Assembly: GCF_012027645.1 (NCBI RefSeq)
Contig: NZ_SNUU01000001.1
Coordinates: 496,001 to 560,000 of the forward strand
Reading direction: 5' to 3'
Origin: Thermococcus sp. 18S1
Lineage (GTDB): Archaea > Methanobacteriota_B > Thermococci > Thermococcales > Thermococcaceae
DNA: 64,000 nt
The notes under the pieces were generated by a model that was not told the DNA's origin, did not search any database, and was given only the letters and a program-made list of their open reading frames with translations. Below, in pieces: positions 33,423 through 42,663 of this stretch. How positions within the stretch are numbered: the first letter of the stretch is position 1; the number at the start of each line of letters is the position of its first letter. The position numbers and the translations under genes were made by a program.

Positions 33423-34502
33423 ATGGCGACGCGAGAAGAAATAGAAATGCTCATTCAGAGGGGGTACTACGATGAGGCCCTCTCGAAGATCGGGGAGTTA
33501 AGCGACCCCATAGACAAGGTGGAACTTCTCACGGACCTGGCCATAGCCATCCACCGCCGCGGTGGGCCGGAGGAATGGATACCCGGAACCATAGAGGACG
33601 CCATGTACATAGCCAAGAAACTGAAGGATCCGGCCCAGAAGGCCGTGGCGTACTCCATCATCGCTTCCGCCCTCGGGATAATCGGCTACGAGGAGGACGC
33701 GGTAGATTTCTTCGGCAGGGCGCTGGATGCGACCGACAACATAAAGAATCCAATAGAGAAGGGCACCGTCCTCTCAACCCTCGCGTATCATCTGGCCATC
33801 GGCGGCTATCCCGAGAGCGCCCTCGACGTTTTCAACGTCGCCTTTGATACAATAATTGGAGCTGAGATGAGCTACCCCCACAAGGTGGACGGTATCATAC
33901 GCATAGGAGAGCTGATGGAGAGGGCGGGGGACGCGCTCCCCTCCAGCAAGGCCCTGGAGTTCTACAGAATGGCGTTCGATATATTCGACAAGCTCCACGT
34001 CAACCAGCGGGCGGCGGTCGTTGAGAAGAAGATAGAGCTGGTGAACACGGTCCACGAGGTGGGACTTCCGGAGGTCAGGGAGTCCCTGCTGGAAGGAAGG
34101 TACCACTACGCACTCGCGCTCATAGAGAAGAAGTACAGCGGAGTTGCAAGGCTCATCGGTGAACTCGAGGTCGCTCTCTGGATGAAGCGCATGAACAACC
34201 TTGAGTACATGGACGTCGTTGACAGCGCCTTCAAGAGATGTGAAAACCCCATATTCACCGAGGCTAACGTCCAGAGGATAGCGAGGCTCCTGACCGAACT
34301 TGGAAGCTTGAAGAGGGCCCTGGAGTTCGCGAGGGAGATAAAGGATATCCACAAAAAGAGCGAGGCGCTTAGGGCCATCGCCGTGGAACTGGCCAAGAGG
34401 CATGAGTTTGAAGATGCGAGGAGGCTGGTCGAGAGCATCCCCGATCCCGAGGTGAAGGCGGAGGCACTCACCGAGATAGTAACAATGGAAGAGAGCACCT
34501 GA
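33423..34502 (+). CDS. Helical-repeat (TPR-like) protein
   Basis: A 359-residue cytosolic protein made of repeated helix pairs with TPR-like spacing, e.g. GYYDEALSKIGELSDPIDKV, GYEEDAVDFFGRALDATDNI, GYPESALDVFNVAFD and SLKRALEFAREIKDIHKKSEA. These form protein-protein interaction solenoids. No catalytic motif or membrane segment is visible. It starts without a clear ribosome binding site after a TATA-like CTTTATAAGG, so the transcript may be leaderless or short-leadered. The dipeptidase gene follows after 9 bp, probably in the same transcript. Confidence 0.75.
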   Translation: MATREEIEMLIQRGYYDEALSKIGELSDPIDKVELLTDLAIAIHRRGGPEEWIPGTIEDAMYIAKKLKDPAQKAVAYSIIASALGIIGYEEDAVDFFGRALDATDNIKNPIEKGTVLSTLAYHLAIGGYPESALDVFNVAFDTIIGAEMSYPHKVDGIIRIGELMERAGDALPSSKALEFYRMAFDIFDKLHVNQRAAVVEKKIELVNTVHEVGLPEVRESLLEGRYHYALALIEKKYSGVARLIGELEVALWMKRMNNLEYMDVVDSAFKRCENPIFTEANVQRIARLLTELGSLKRALEFAREIKDIHKKSEALRAIAVELAKRHEFEDARRLVESIPDPEVKAEALTEIVTMEEST

Positions 34503-34511
34503 GGTGTCGCT

Positions 34512-35447
34512 ATGATATTCGACGCCCACTCGGACCTTCCGACACTCATCCACGACGAGAGACTAAACGGAAGGAGCCTCGTGCTGGAGAGGAACTTCGA
34601 GAGGTTCTTCGGTCCCTGGGTTAGGGCAAGGGTTATGGCCATCTGGACGCGGCCGGAGAGAAGGGGAGACGCAACGGCCTACGGTTTTGAGGTTCTGAAC
34701 TCCCTGATAAAGGACATCGGGGAGAGCGAGCGCTTTGAGCTGGTCACAACCGTCGATGAGATGAAAAATGCCATCGGAAACGGGAAGGTCGCCCTGTGGC
34801 TCAGCCTTGAGGGCGGGGAGCCGATAGGGGAGAGCCTTGATCTGCTGGAGCTCTTCCACCGCCTCGGCTTGAGGGTTCTGACGCTCACCTGGAGTCTGAG
34901 GAACGCCATAGCCGACGGGGTCTTTGAGAGAACGGGTGGTGGACTGACGAATTTCGGCGTTGAAGTCGTCGGAAAGGCCGAGGAGCTCGGGATACTGCTT
35001 GACCTCAGCCACATCAACGACAGGGGCTTCTGGGACGCCCTGGATGTTACGGCGTTCCCGGTTATAGCATCTCACTCCAACGCGAGGAAGCTGTGCGACC
35101 ATCCACGGAACCTGACGGACGAGCAGATAAAGGCGATAGCGGAGAGGGGCGGCGTCATAGGTGCAGTCGCCATCCCGAGCTTTATCAACAGAGAACAGCC
35201 AACGCTGGAGAGGTACGTGGAGCACATAGCTTACATGGTCGATCTGGCAGGCTACCGCCACGTTGGGCTCGGCTTCGACTTCGTTTACTACCTCCGCGGC
35301 TGGAGCGGAAGGAGCGTTGAGGGCTTCGAGGACGAATCGAGGATACCCTACCTGATAGAGAGGCTCTCGGAGACCCTCAGCGAGAAAGAACTCGAGGCGA
35401 TAACCTTCGAAAACTTCGAGCGCGTTTTTGAGCGGGTCGTGGGTTAG
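34512..35447 (+). CDS. Membrane dipeptidase-like metallopeptidase (M19)
   Basis: A 311-residue TIM-barrel dipeptidase of family M19. Zinc ligands are recognisable: FDAHSDLP at the N-terminus (His-x-Asp), the bridging Glu in LSLEGGEP, His in LLDLSHIND and His in VIASHSNARKLCDHPRNL, with GLGFDFVY near the end. No signal peptide is present, so it is cytosolic and probably degrades L/D or L/L dipeptides during peptide fermentation. GAGGTG precedes the ATG, 9 bp after the helical-repeat gene. Confidence 0.92.
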   Translation: MIFDAHSDLPTLIHDERLNGRSLVLERNFERFFGPWVRARVMAIWTRPERRGDATAYGFEVLNSLIKDIGESERFELVTTVDEMKNAIGNGKVALWLSLEGGEPIGESLDLLELFHRLGLRVLTLTWSLRNAIADGVFERTGGGLTNFGVEVVGKAEELGILLDLSHINDRGFWDALDVTAFPVIASHSNARKLCDHPRNLTDEQIKAIAERGGVIGAVAIPSFINREQPTLERYVEHIAYMVDLAGYRHVGLGFDFVYYLRGWSGRSVEGFEDESRIPYLIERLSETLSEKELEAITFENFERVFERVVG

Positions 35448-35488
35448 GTTTTTATTCCCCGCCCACCAGCACGGCACGGTGAGAGAGC

Positions 35489-36349
35489 ATGGAGGAACTC
35501 TACTTCTTGACATCAGGAGACGCGAGAAGACTGCTCTTCGCGAAGGGCGGAGCGAGGCTCAACCTTGACCTGAGGAAAACCAACCGTTCGTGGCTGGTAA
35601 CCCTCGACGGGGACGGGTTCATATTCCCAGATGGGACCAGGGTCGAGAGGGACGTCATCGAGAGGATCGCGAGGGACGAGGGCAGCGTTTACTTCGTGAG
35701 GAATGGGAGGGTTTACAAGGCCGCCATCGCTGGGGAGGGCTTCTACAAACTCGTTCCGACGATTCCGCCGACGATTGAGATAAACGGCATCAGAATGCAC
35801 AGGACGAAGGAAGTGAACCCCCTCCAGGACACGAGGAACAAGGTGAACGCGGTCAAGCCGAAGGAGGGAGAAACGGTTCTTGACACCTGCATGGGGCTCG
35901 GCTACACAGCGATAGAGGCCTCGAAGCGCGGAGCTTACGTCATAACCATCGAGAAAGACCCCAACGTGCTCGAACTGGCCAGGATAAACCCCTGGAGCAG
36001 GGAGCTCTTCACGGGCGGAAAGGTGCAGGTCATACAGGGCGATGCCTTCGAGGTCGTGAAGAAGTTCAAGGACGGGAGCTTTGACGTGGTAATCCACGAC
36101 CCGCCGCGCTTTTCCATGGCCGGACAGCTCTACTCCGAGGAGTTCTACCACGAGCTGTTCAGGGTTCTCAAACCCGGCGGGAGGCTCTTCCACTACGTCG
36201 GCAACCCCGGAAAGAAATACCGCAGAAAGGACCTGCAGAAGGGTGTCATGGAGCGGTTGAGGAAGGCGGGCTTCGTCGGGGTTAAGCGCGTCGAGGAAGC
36301 GCTCGGCGTTGTGGGGAGAAAACCCGAAAAGGGAAGAGGGAAGGATTAA
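35489..36349 (+). CDS. Predicted SAM-dependent methyltransferase (COG2521)
   Basis: A 286-residue protein with an N-terminal beta-rich domain (about 1-115) and a C-terminal Rossmann methyltransferase: motif I ETVLDTCMGLGYTAIEA, acidic Glu in VITIEKD, and motif IV VIHDPPRFS. The DPPR-type motif IV points to methylation of a nucleobase in RNA or DNA, or of an amino group; the substrate is unknown. GGTGAGAGAGC precedes the ATG. The stop overlaps the convergent membrane hydrolase gene by 4 bp. Confidence 0.82.
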   Translation: MEELYFLTSGDARRLLFAKGGARLNLDLRKTNRSWLVTLDGDGFIFPDGTRVERDVIERIARDEGSVYFVRNGRVYKAAIAGEGFYKLVPTIPPTIEINGIRMHRTKEVNPLQDTRNKVNAVKPKEGETVLDTCMGLGYTAIEASKRGAYVITIEKDPNVLELARINPWSRELFTGGKVQVIQGDAFEVVKKFKDGSFDVVIHDPPRFSMAGQLYSEEFYHELFRVLKPGGRLFHYVGNPGKKYRRKDLQKGVMERLRKAGFVGVKRVEEALGVVGRKPEKGRGKD

Positions 36350-37746
36350 ATCCCTCCGACCTCCTCCATCTCCTCGAAGGCTTCGAGGTTCGTGTAGTAG
36401 TCCATGAGCTCTGAGATTTCCTTTCTGAGCCTGAAGCTCCTGACAATCGCTATTCCAAAGCCCATTATCGACGGCCAGGCCAGGAGGAGCAGCAGCTTGG
36501 CGTCGCTTATCGGTATGGCCCTCGGGTTGGTGAAGCGGTTGAAGTTCCATATCATGAAGGCTATCATCAGCCAGGCCGTTGAGAAGTTGGTAAGCCCGCT
36601 GCCGCTCTCACCGAGCTTGAAGCCCGGGACGACGTCCTTGGTGATGGGCGGGAGGAGGTTGCTTCCCATGAAGCCGAGCTGGTCCTCGAAGACGTGCAGC
36701 CACTGACCTATCATCGAAGCGAGTGCAAGCTCGGTCGCGTGCTCGTAGCCAATCAGCCTGAAGAAGGCGAAGACGACGAGGCCTATTATCATGCCCATCG
36801 TGAGGGAGTGGCTGAAGCCGTGGTGCCAGGGCAGGAACCTGTCCTTGACGACCGTCTTGCCCTTGAACTGGGCCCTCCTGAAGGCTATCTCCGGGCCCGA
36901 GAAGGAGTCTATCCTGGTGGGCTTGGGATAGGTCTTAATGAAGGGCACGCCCACCTTGGCTATGCCGTATTTCCTGTACTCGGGAACGTCACCGCCTATC
37001 GCGACCCCTCCGGGCGTTACTATCGGCCCCATCTCGACGCGGACTTCCCTCTTGGGCGGGTCGAGGTGAACCCAGAAGCGCCTGTAAACGTCGCCAGGAA
37101 GGCGAATGTTGTGTATCTTGACTATCCTCTCGCCCTCGCGGTAGGCCTCCTCGATGGCCTTCGCTATGGTGTCCGCTATGCCCTGCGGGTGGGGGGCATC
37201 GCTGACGACGAGCTTGAGCGAGCCGTCCTCCTCCACGTCCACGTAGCCGAAGACGAGCAGCTTCTTGCCCTCCTCGATCTTCCCGAACTCCTCCTCGAAG
37301 AACTCATAGTCGTCCCCGAAGGCCTCGACGGTTATCTTCCCGGTTCCGTCGTTGAGCGTGAAGACTATGCTGTTGTAGCTCTCCGTGACGGTCTCCTCGC
37401 TCCCGTCCTCGCGGAGAACCCTGTAGGAGACCTTCCCGGAGCCCTTGACGAGTATACCCTCCACAGTTCCCTCAATGGCAAAGAACTGGTAGCGGTTTTC
37501 CTCGCTCAGCTCGCTGATTTTGACTAGCTTCGGCGCATAGTGCTTCTTCTCGTCCCAAGGGGCAGGGTCTATCTCGTAGTCCCTCCTCGCCAGGAACTTT
37601 CCGAACTTGAAGTCCACGAAGTCGGGGAAGTAGGCGGCGGCAGCCGCTATGACCGGAATGAGTATGCCGAGGCGCAGATCGCCGACGAGGGCGGCGAAGA
37701 AGGTCGCCGCCGCGAGGCCCGAGATGTAGTGGGTGAACCCTCTCAT
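36346..37746 (-). CDS. Membrane metal-dependent hydrolase (DUF457-like) with inserted OB domain
   Basis: A 466-residue membrane protein. Hydrophobic segments at about 10-40 and in the last 180 residues carry histidine/aspartate motifs like those of the DUF457/YdjM hydrolase group (THYISG, YFPDFVDFK, WHHGFSHS, WLHVFEDQ). Inserted at about 80-185 is an OB-fold-like domain (FFAIEGTVEGILV, VFTLNDGTGKITVEAFG, LLVFGYVDVEEDGSLKLVVSD), similar to the repeats of the exported protein at 39,081. It follows the TctA-like gene with 6 bp between, so it is the third gene of that operon. Substrate unknown. Confidence 0.7.
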   Translation of the reverse strand: MRGFTHYISGLAAATFFAALVGDLRLGILIPVIAAAAAYFPDFVDFKFGKFLARRDYEIDPAPWDEKKHYAPKLVKISELSEENRYQFFAIEGTVEGILVKGSGKVSYRVLREDGSEETVTESYNSIVFTLNDGTGKITVEAFGDDYEFFEEEFGKIEEGKKLLVFGYVDVEEDGSLKLVVSDAPHPQGIADTIAKAIEEAYREGERIVKIHNIRLPGDVYRRFWVHLDPPKREVRVEMGPIVTPGGVAIGGDVPEYRKYGIAKVGVPFIKTYPKPTRIDSFSGPEIAFRRAQFKGKTVVKDRFLPWHHGFSHSLTMGMIIGLVVFAFFRLIGYEHATELALASMIGQWLHVFEDQLGFMGSNLLPPITKDVVPGFKLGESGSGLTNFSTAWLMIAFMIWNFNRFTNPRAIPISDAKLLLLLAWPSIMGFGIAIVRSFRLRKEISELMDYYTNLEAFEEMEEVGGI

Positions 37747-37752
37747 CTTCCA

Positions 37753-39075
37753 TCACCCCAGTCCGAGCAGGTGCATGAAGTAGCCGGTGTGGCCTGTCAT
37801 GCTGATGAGCACTGGCAGGATAAGTCCGCCAAGGCAGTAGCTCCTTCTGGTGTTGAAGGCGGCCGCCATGAGTCCTATCGCCGTCGAGACGAAGAGCACC
37901 GCCAGACCCATCGGACCGGTGAGGAGGTAGGAGATTACCACCAGCGTCACTGCGACCACGTAGGAGAGCTTCTTGATGTGGACGACGTTGAAGCTCTTGG
38001 CAAGGAACCTGGAGAGGTAGTAGGTGAAGATGAAGCTTATGCCCGCGCTGAGCAGGATAACGCCTATCGCGGCCAGGTATTCGGCGTAGCTCTTAGGGGT
38101 GTAGATTGAGCTGACGAGCCAGGCAGCGGCTCCCCTCGTGAGCCTCAGCTGGGGCAGGAATAGGAGCGTGAAGGCTCCGACGTAGTAGATGACCCTGTTC
38201 ACACCCTGGCTTATGATGAAGGCGTCGTCTCCGCGCTGGCTGGTCATGTGGCCGGCAACGAGCGCACCCATTCCGCCGGTGATTATCGGATAGACCGCGG
38301 CTATCGTTCCTCCCAACGCTCCGCCGAAGCTGGCCTTGAGGGTGTTGTAGAGGCCGCTCTCGACCCTGTCGTCGGGAACCTGCTCGAGCATCGGCGGGTT
38401 GGAGAGTATGTTGAGTATCACCCAGGACATTCCGAAGAAGCCGATGAACATCGGGGTCAGCCTGGTGTAGGCGCTCGTCGTCGGCAGGAGGTTGGTGTTC
38501 ATGACTACGAAGCCCAGGATGCCTGAGAGGAAGAACACCAGGACTCCGCCAAGTATCTGCCTCCAGGCCAGCCAGAGCCTCTCCGCCGGAGTTCTCCCGC
38601 GGTCGCCTTCCTTGGGCCACTCGCTCATGAACATGAAGACCACTATAGCGACGAGGAAGTAGGTTATGTAGGGACTGGTCGCCTGGTAGATTGGGGGCAG
38701 AACCCTCGGGAAAATGAAGAGGGCGCCGATGACAAGGAAGAGCGTTCCGGCCACAGCTCCGATGAGGTAGAGCAGGACCGCCTCGTGACCTCTACCAAGG
38801 AGCAGGTAGCGCTGTGTGGGGAAGAGGAGGAAGACCGCGCTCTCGTCGGCGACGCTGAAGTAGACGCTGGAAATCGCGCTCACGTATGCGTAGGCCACTA
38901 TGGCACCGATGGCGAAGAAGGGGAAGGCCTGGACGGGCATCAGCTCGCCGACGCCGAAGACTGCCACCAGTAGGGCCATTATGTTGAATATGTGGAAGCC
39001 AGGAATCCACGATATAAGCGCCCCGAAGAGCACCCCCGCGAGGGACCAGATTAAAAGTTCGGAGAGGGGGAGCAT
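37753..39075 (-). CDS. TctA-like polytopic membrane protein (COG1784)
   Basis: A 440-residue membrane protein with about ten to twelve hydrophobic segments and the archaeal TctA-like family pattern: an early IPGFHIFNI motif, LPTTSAYTRLTPMFIGFFG, and a central ASFGGALGGTIAAVYPIITGG. TctA is the large membrane subunit of tripartite tricarboxylate transporters, but no TctB or TctC is present. Instead the partners are OB-repeat proteins, so the cargo is probably different. GAGGTGA lies 5 nt before the ATG at 39075; an in-frame GTG at 39084 would overlap the upstream gene. Confidence 0.75.
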   Translation of the reverse strand: MLPLSELLIWSLAGVLFGALISWIPGFHIFNIMALLVAVFGVGELMPVQAFPFFAIGAIVAYAYVSAISSVYFSVADESAVFLLFPTQRYLLLGRGHEAVLLYLIGAVAGTLFLVIGALFIFPRVLPPIYQATSPYITYFLVAIVVFMFMSEWPKEGDRGRTPAERLWLAWRQILGGVLVFFLSGILGFVVMNTNLLPTTSAYTRLTPMFIGFFGMSWVILNILSNPPMLEQVPDDRVESGLYNTLKASFGGALGGTIAAVYPIITGGMGALVAGHMTSQRGDDAFIISQGVNRVIYYVGAFTLLFLPQLRLTRGAAAWLVSSIYTPKSYAEYLAAIGVILLSAGISFIFTYYLSRFLAKSFNVVHIKKLSYVVAVTLVVISYLLTGPMGLAVLFVSTAIGLMAAAFNTRRSYCLGGLILPVLISMTGHTGYFMHLLGLG

Positions 39076-39080
39076 GGCCA

Positions 39081-42053
39081 TCACCTCACCTCGATGCAGT
39101 CGCCCCTGTAGGGGATGACCTCAACCGTCCCCTTGTACTCGTCCACGTAGCCCGCTATTCTGACCGTCTGGCCCTCGCTGAGATCCGGCTGGGCGACGCT
39201 CTTCGGTATGAAGATAACCAGCTCCCCGCTTCCGTCGTCGATGGTCAGCTTGACGAAGCTCTTGCCGGTGTAGACATCCTTGATCGTTCCCTCAACGACC
39301 ACGGTCGTTCCGAGGATGTCGAGGGTGACGTCGCCCGTCCTTAGTTCCTCCGCCGGAACGGCTTTGAGGACGGTCATGGAGACCACCTGACCGGCGTCGG
39401 CGTCGTAGGTTATCCTCAGCGTGCTCCCAGTTCCCGCTTCCCTCGGGTCCGGGAGGAGGTCGCGCGAGACCGGCAGCTCGGCGCTTCCGGTGGAGTCGTG
39501 GATCTTTATGACGTAGCCATCCTCGTAGCTCAGCCCGTCCCAGGTTACCGTGAGGTTCACCCTTCCTGTGACACCGGAGAGCTCCGAGACCTTCACCTCT
39601 CCGATTCCCGCGGTTCCTCCGGAGGGCTTCTCCGCCGCCACGACCGCATCGAGGTCGTAGACGATAATCTCCACCTCGCCGTTGTACTCGTCCACGTAGC
39701 CAGCAAGAAGCACCGTCTTGCCTTTCTCGACGCTCAGGTTGGCGCCGCCGGGTATGAAGACAGCTATTCCACCGCTTCCGTCATCTACGGTCAGCTTGAG
39801 GTTGCTTCCGAGGGTGAAGACACTCGAAACCGTTCCGTTCACGGCCACCGTCTTGCCCTTCATCGAGAGGTCCACCGAGCCGGTCTTGAGGATCGGCGAG
39901 GGCTTAGCCCCGGTGACGTTCAGCGCGGTTATCCTGCCGGAGAGCGGGTCGGCTATCACCCTCAGTGTGCTGCCCGTTCCGGCGTTGAGCGGGTTGGGCA
40001 GGAGGGAGCGCTCGGCAAGCAGGGTTGCGCTTCCGGTGGAGTCGTGGAAGGTCAACGCGTAGTCGGGCTTCTGGTAGGCAATCGAGTCCCAGGTGACCGT
40101 CAGGAGGAGTGGCTCCGCCGCGGTCTTCAGGTCGGAGACGGTGCCCTCAACCGGCCCGGCCTGCTGAAGCTTCTCAATCGCGGCCGGGTTGAAGAGCACC
40201 ACCTCCGGCTCGTCGCGGTAGATTTCAACGTATCCCCCGATCTGCACCATGTCTCCCTCGGCCGGGACGTAGGTCAGCTCGTTGGCGGTCGAGCGCGGTA
40301 CGAAGACCGGGAGGTTGCCGACGACTATCTTGAGGTTGCCGCTGAGGTTGGCCACGTCCGTGACCTTGCCGACAACAGCGACGAGCTGTCCCTCCATCTC
40401 CGCGGTGACCTCGTCGGGCTTGAGGGGAATCGGGACTACGGACACCTCAACGGTGAGGTTCTCACCCTTCACAAGGCTTGGGCTCTTGACCAAGCCCCTT
40501 ATGAGCACCTGACTGCCGGTTCCTGCCTCGAGCGGGTTGAGGTTGAGAAGAGCCTCCCTCGGGAGAGAGGCCTTAACGCCGTCCACGGTGATGTAGTAGG
40601 TGCCGTTGGCGTAGGTTACCCCCTCGATCGAGCCGGCGAAATCGACGAGCTGATCCTCGTAGTCAGCGAGCTGGGCCGCGGTGACCTTCGGAAGCTCTAT
40701 CTCCTCCGATGAGAGCGGCTCTCCGAGGGCCCTCATTCCTTCTCCAGTGTAAACGACCACCTCGAGCTTTCCGCGGTACTCCTCGAGGTAGCCGGCAACC
40801 TCGACTCCAAGGCCAACTTTAAGCTGAGCCATCGTCTCGTTGGAGAGCTCCGCGAGGGCGGCGGAGGGGATGAAGACGTCCAGCCTTCCGGTTCCGTCGT
40901 CGATGACGAGCTTGAGGTTCGAGCCTATCCTATCGACCTCCTCGAGGTTGCCCTTCACGGCCGCTATCGAGCCGCGCATGTCCAGGGTCAGGACGCCGAC
41001 CGGCTTGAACTCGGTTTTAACGGGCTTGACGACCTCCAGGTAGGCCGCAACGAGCCTGCCGTCGTCTCCCATTCTTCCCGCGACCTTAACCGTGCTCTCG
41101 CTCGATGCGTTGAAGGGGTTGAGGTTCGCGAGAACGTCCCTCGGGACGAGGGCGTCGAGATAGCTGCTTCCGTCGGTGATGGTCAGCACGTAGCGGCCGT
41201 TCTCGTAGGTTATTCCAGCTATGGAGCCCTCAACGGCCATGACCATTCCGGGATAGTTGGGTGCCTCGCCTATCGAGACGACGGGGGCTTCCTCGATCGG
41301 CGTAACCGCGAGCTGGGTGAGGTTCCTGACGACTATCTCCGGTGAGGTGCCCTTGTAGAGGTAGACTATTCCCGGGGCGTAGAGAGTGTCACCGACCTTG
41401 ACGGAGAGGTTGTTGAAGACGAGCAGAACCCTCGGGACGAGCACGGAAACGAGGGACTCACCGGTATCGACGGTCATCAGGTAGCCGGAGCTGACGTTGG
41501 AGAACTCGGTGACGATGCCCTCAACGGCCACGTAGGAGCCGCTCATGTTGGCGTTGAGGGACTTGACGAGCGGCGGGTTATCGGAGTAGAGTTTCGAGCG
41601 GAAATTCAGGCCGTCGAGGTACTGGAGCATCGAGTAGGTGTAGGTCTCCCTCACGCGGAGCTGGACTTCAGCCGTCACCTCGTCGCCGGGGAAGGGGACC
41701 AGACCCTTCCGTATCATCTCATCGGCGAGCGGGGAGTAGACGCGGACGTCAATCTGCCCGGTTCCGTCGTCCACCGTGAAGGTGAGGCTGAGCTTTCCGC
41801 CGGTCTGGGAGACGTAGGGGACGGTGATGACGGTTCCGTTTATCCTGACGACGGCGTAGTTCATCAGGTAGTTGCCGTAGACGTCGCTCACCCTAACGAG
41901 CGGGGCCTGTGCACTCTGGGCAGCAACGAGCAGAACGGCAACACCGATTACAGACAGAAGAATCGAGAGGTATTTGAGCCTCGATACGTTGAGCTTCTTC
42001 TGCTCCTTGAGGCCGTGGTAGTAGAGCTTTTTCTCACCCTTCTTTTCCGACAT
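39081..42053 (-). CDS. Exported, membrane-anchored protein of about ten OB-fold repeats
   Basis: A 990-residue protein. A short basic cytosolic N-terminus is followed by one hydrophobic helix (about 27-47), then an extracellular chain of about ten OB-like units of 70-90 residues. Typical strands recur, such as LKLTVDDGSGGIAVFIP and VLLAGYVDEYNGEVEIIVYD near 760-805 and LTIDDGSGELVIFIP near 940. A second variant, starting VTWD and ending GTGSTLRI, occurs at about 650 and 830. OB folds bind nucleic acids or sugars; ligand unknown. GGAGG precedes the ATG. It heads an operon with the TctA-like and OB-containing hydrolase genes. Confidence 0.78.
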   Translation of the reverse strand: MSEKKGEKKLYYHGLKEQKKLNVSRLKYLSILLSVIGVAVLLVAAQSAQAPLVRVSDVYGNYLMNYAVVRINGTVITVPYVSQTGGKLSLTFTVDDGTGQIDVRVYSPLADEMIRKGLVPFPGDEVTAEVQLRVRETYTYSMLQYLDGLNFRSKLYSDNPPLVKSLNANMSGSYVAVEGIVTEFSNVSSGYLMTVDTGESLVSVLVPRVLLVFNNLSVKVGDTLYAPGIVYLYKGTSPEIVVRNLTQLAVTPIEEAPVVSIGEAPNYPGMVMAVEGSIAGITYENGRYVLTITDGSSYLDALVPRDVLANLNPFNASSESTVKVAGRMGDDGRLVAAYLEVVKPVKTEFKPVGVLTLDMRGSIAAVKGNLEEVDRIGSNLKLVIDDGTGRLDVFIPSAALAELSNETMAQLKVGLGVEVAGYLEEYRGKLEVVVYTGEGMRALGEPLSSEEIELPKVTAAQLADYEDQLVDFAGSIEGVTYANGTYYITVDGVKASLPREALLNLNPLEAGTGSQVLIRGLVKSPSLVKGENLTVEVSVVPIPLKPDEVTAEMEGQLVAVVGKVTDVANLSGNLKIVVGNLPVFVPRSTANELTYVPAEGDMVQIGGYVEIYRDEPEVVLFNPAAIEKLQQAGPVEGTVSDLKTAAEPLLLTVTWDSIAYQKPDYALTFHDSTGSATLLAERSLLPNPLNAGTGSTLRVIADPLSGRITALNVTGAKPSPILKTGSVDLSMKGKTVAVNGTVSSVFTLGSNLKLTVDDGSGGIAVFIPGGANLSVEKGKTVLLAGYVDEYNGEVEIIVYDLDAVVAAEKPSGGTAGIGEVKVSELSGVTGRVNLTVTWDGLSYEDGYVIKIHDSTGSAELPVSRDLLPDPREAGTGSTLRITYDADAGQVVSMTVLKAVPAEELRTGDVTLDILGTTVVVEGTIKDVYTGKSFVKLTIDDGSGELVIFIPKSVAQPDLSEGQTVRIAGYVDEYKGTVEVIPYRGDCIEVR

Positions 42054-42068
42054 GAGCAGACCTCCGGA

Positions 42069-42617
42069 TTATTTGACGTAGCAACCCAGTTGATGGATGC
42101 TCTTTTTAACGCTTTCGTGCCAAAGAACGGCAGAGGTGGGCAGATATGGCCAAAATGCATCGTTACTTTTTTGTCTCGAAAAATATGCACCCAACCAGCT
42201 TTTGATAGAGAGTATACACAGCAGTCCCCAGCAGGAACGAACGGACAAGCATGACGTAAAAGCCACACCAAAAATAGCACACCGTAGTTCCTGCAATTGA
42301 AACCGCCTGAGATTGAACTTATGAAAGCCACCCATTAGTGTAATCAAGGGATAACAAGCACCAGCACGGCAAAGTCCCGAGGAGGCACTCCTGTTTTCCA
42401 CAGGAAGACCAGCGTAGCACCCGGAGTAGCAGTGTGGGATAGACGAGTTCATAGTTCCCTGATAGCAAAGACCTCCCGAAATACCGTCATAACGAACCTC
42501 CACGAGGAGGAGGGCCTCTATGGCACAAGGATAACGCTGGGCGAGTTCCGTAATTCCGAACACCGTGAGAGCCCAGAGGGGAGAGGTATAAAGAACAAAA
42601 AGAAGAAGCCTTTTCAT
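42069..42617 (-). CDS. Doubtful ORF, possible degraded or orphan membrane protein
   Basis: An open frame of 182 codons fills the gap between the S9 peptidase and the OB-repeat gene. It begins with a signal-peptide-like MKRLLLFVLYTSPLWALTVF and is unusually rich in Cys, Ser and Trp. There is no clear ribosome binding site and codon use is unlike neighbouring genes. A TATA-like GTTAAAAAGAG inside its 3' end (42100-42112) fits a promoter for the OB-repeat gene. A different frame is also open across the 3' half. It may be a decayed gene or chance; treat as unproven. Confidence 0.2.
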   Translation of the reverse strand: MKRLLLFVLYTSPLWALTVFGITELAQRYPCAIEALLLVEVRYDGISGGLCYQGTMNSSIPHCYSGCYAGLPVENRSASSGLCRAGACYPLITLMGGFHKFNLRRFQLQELRCAIFGVAFTSCLSVRSCWGLLCILSIKSWLGAYFSRQKSNDAFWPYLPTSAVLWHESVKKSIHQLGCYVK

Positions 42618-42663
42618 CGTCGGTCATCATCTCTTGGAAGAGTGAAAGGTCAAAGGGAAGTCA

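Noticed and set aside
39498-40712. 404-codon open frame on the plus strand inside the OB-repeat gene
   Set aside because: It is a by-product of the repetitive minus-strand gene; composition is non-protein-like and there is no ribosome binding site.
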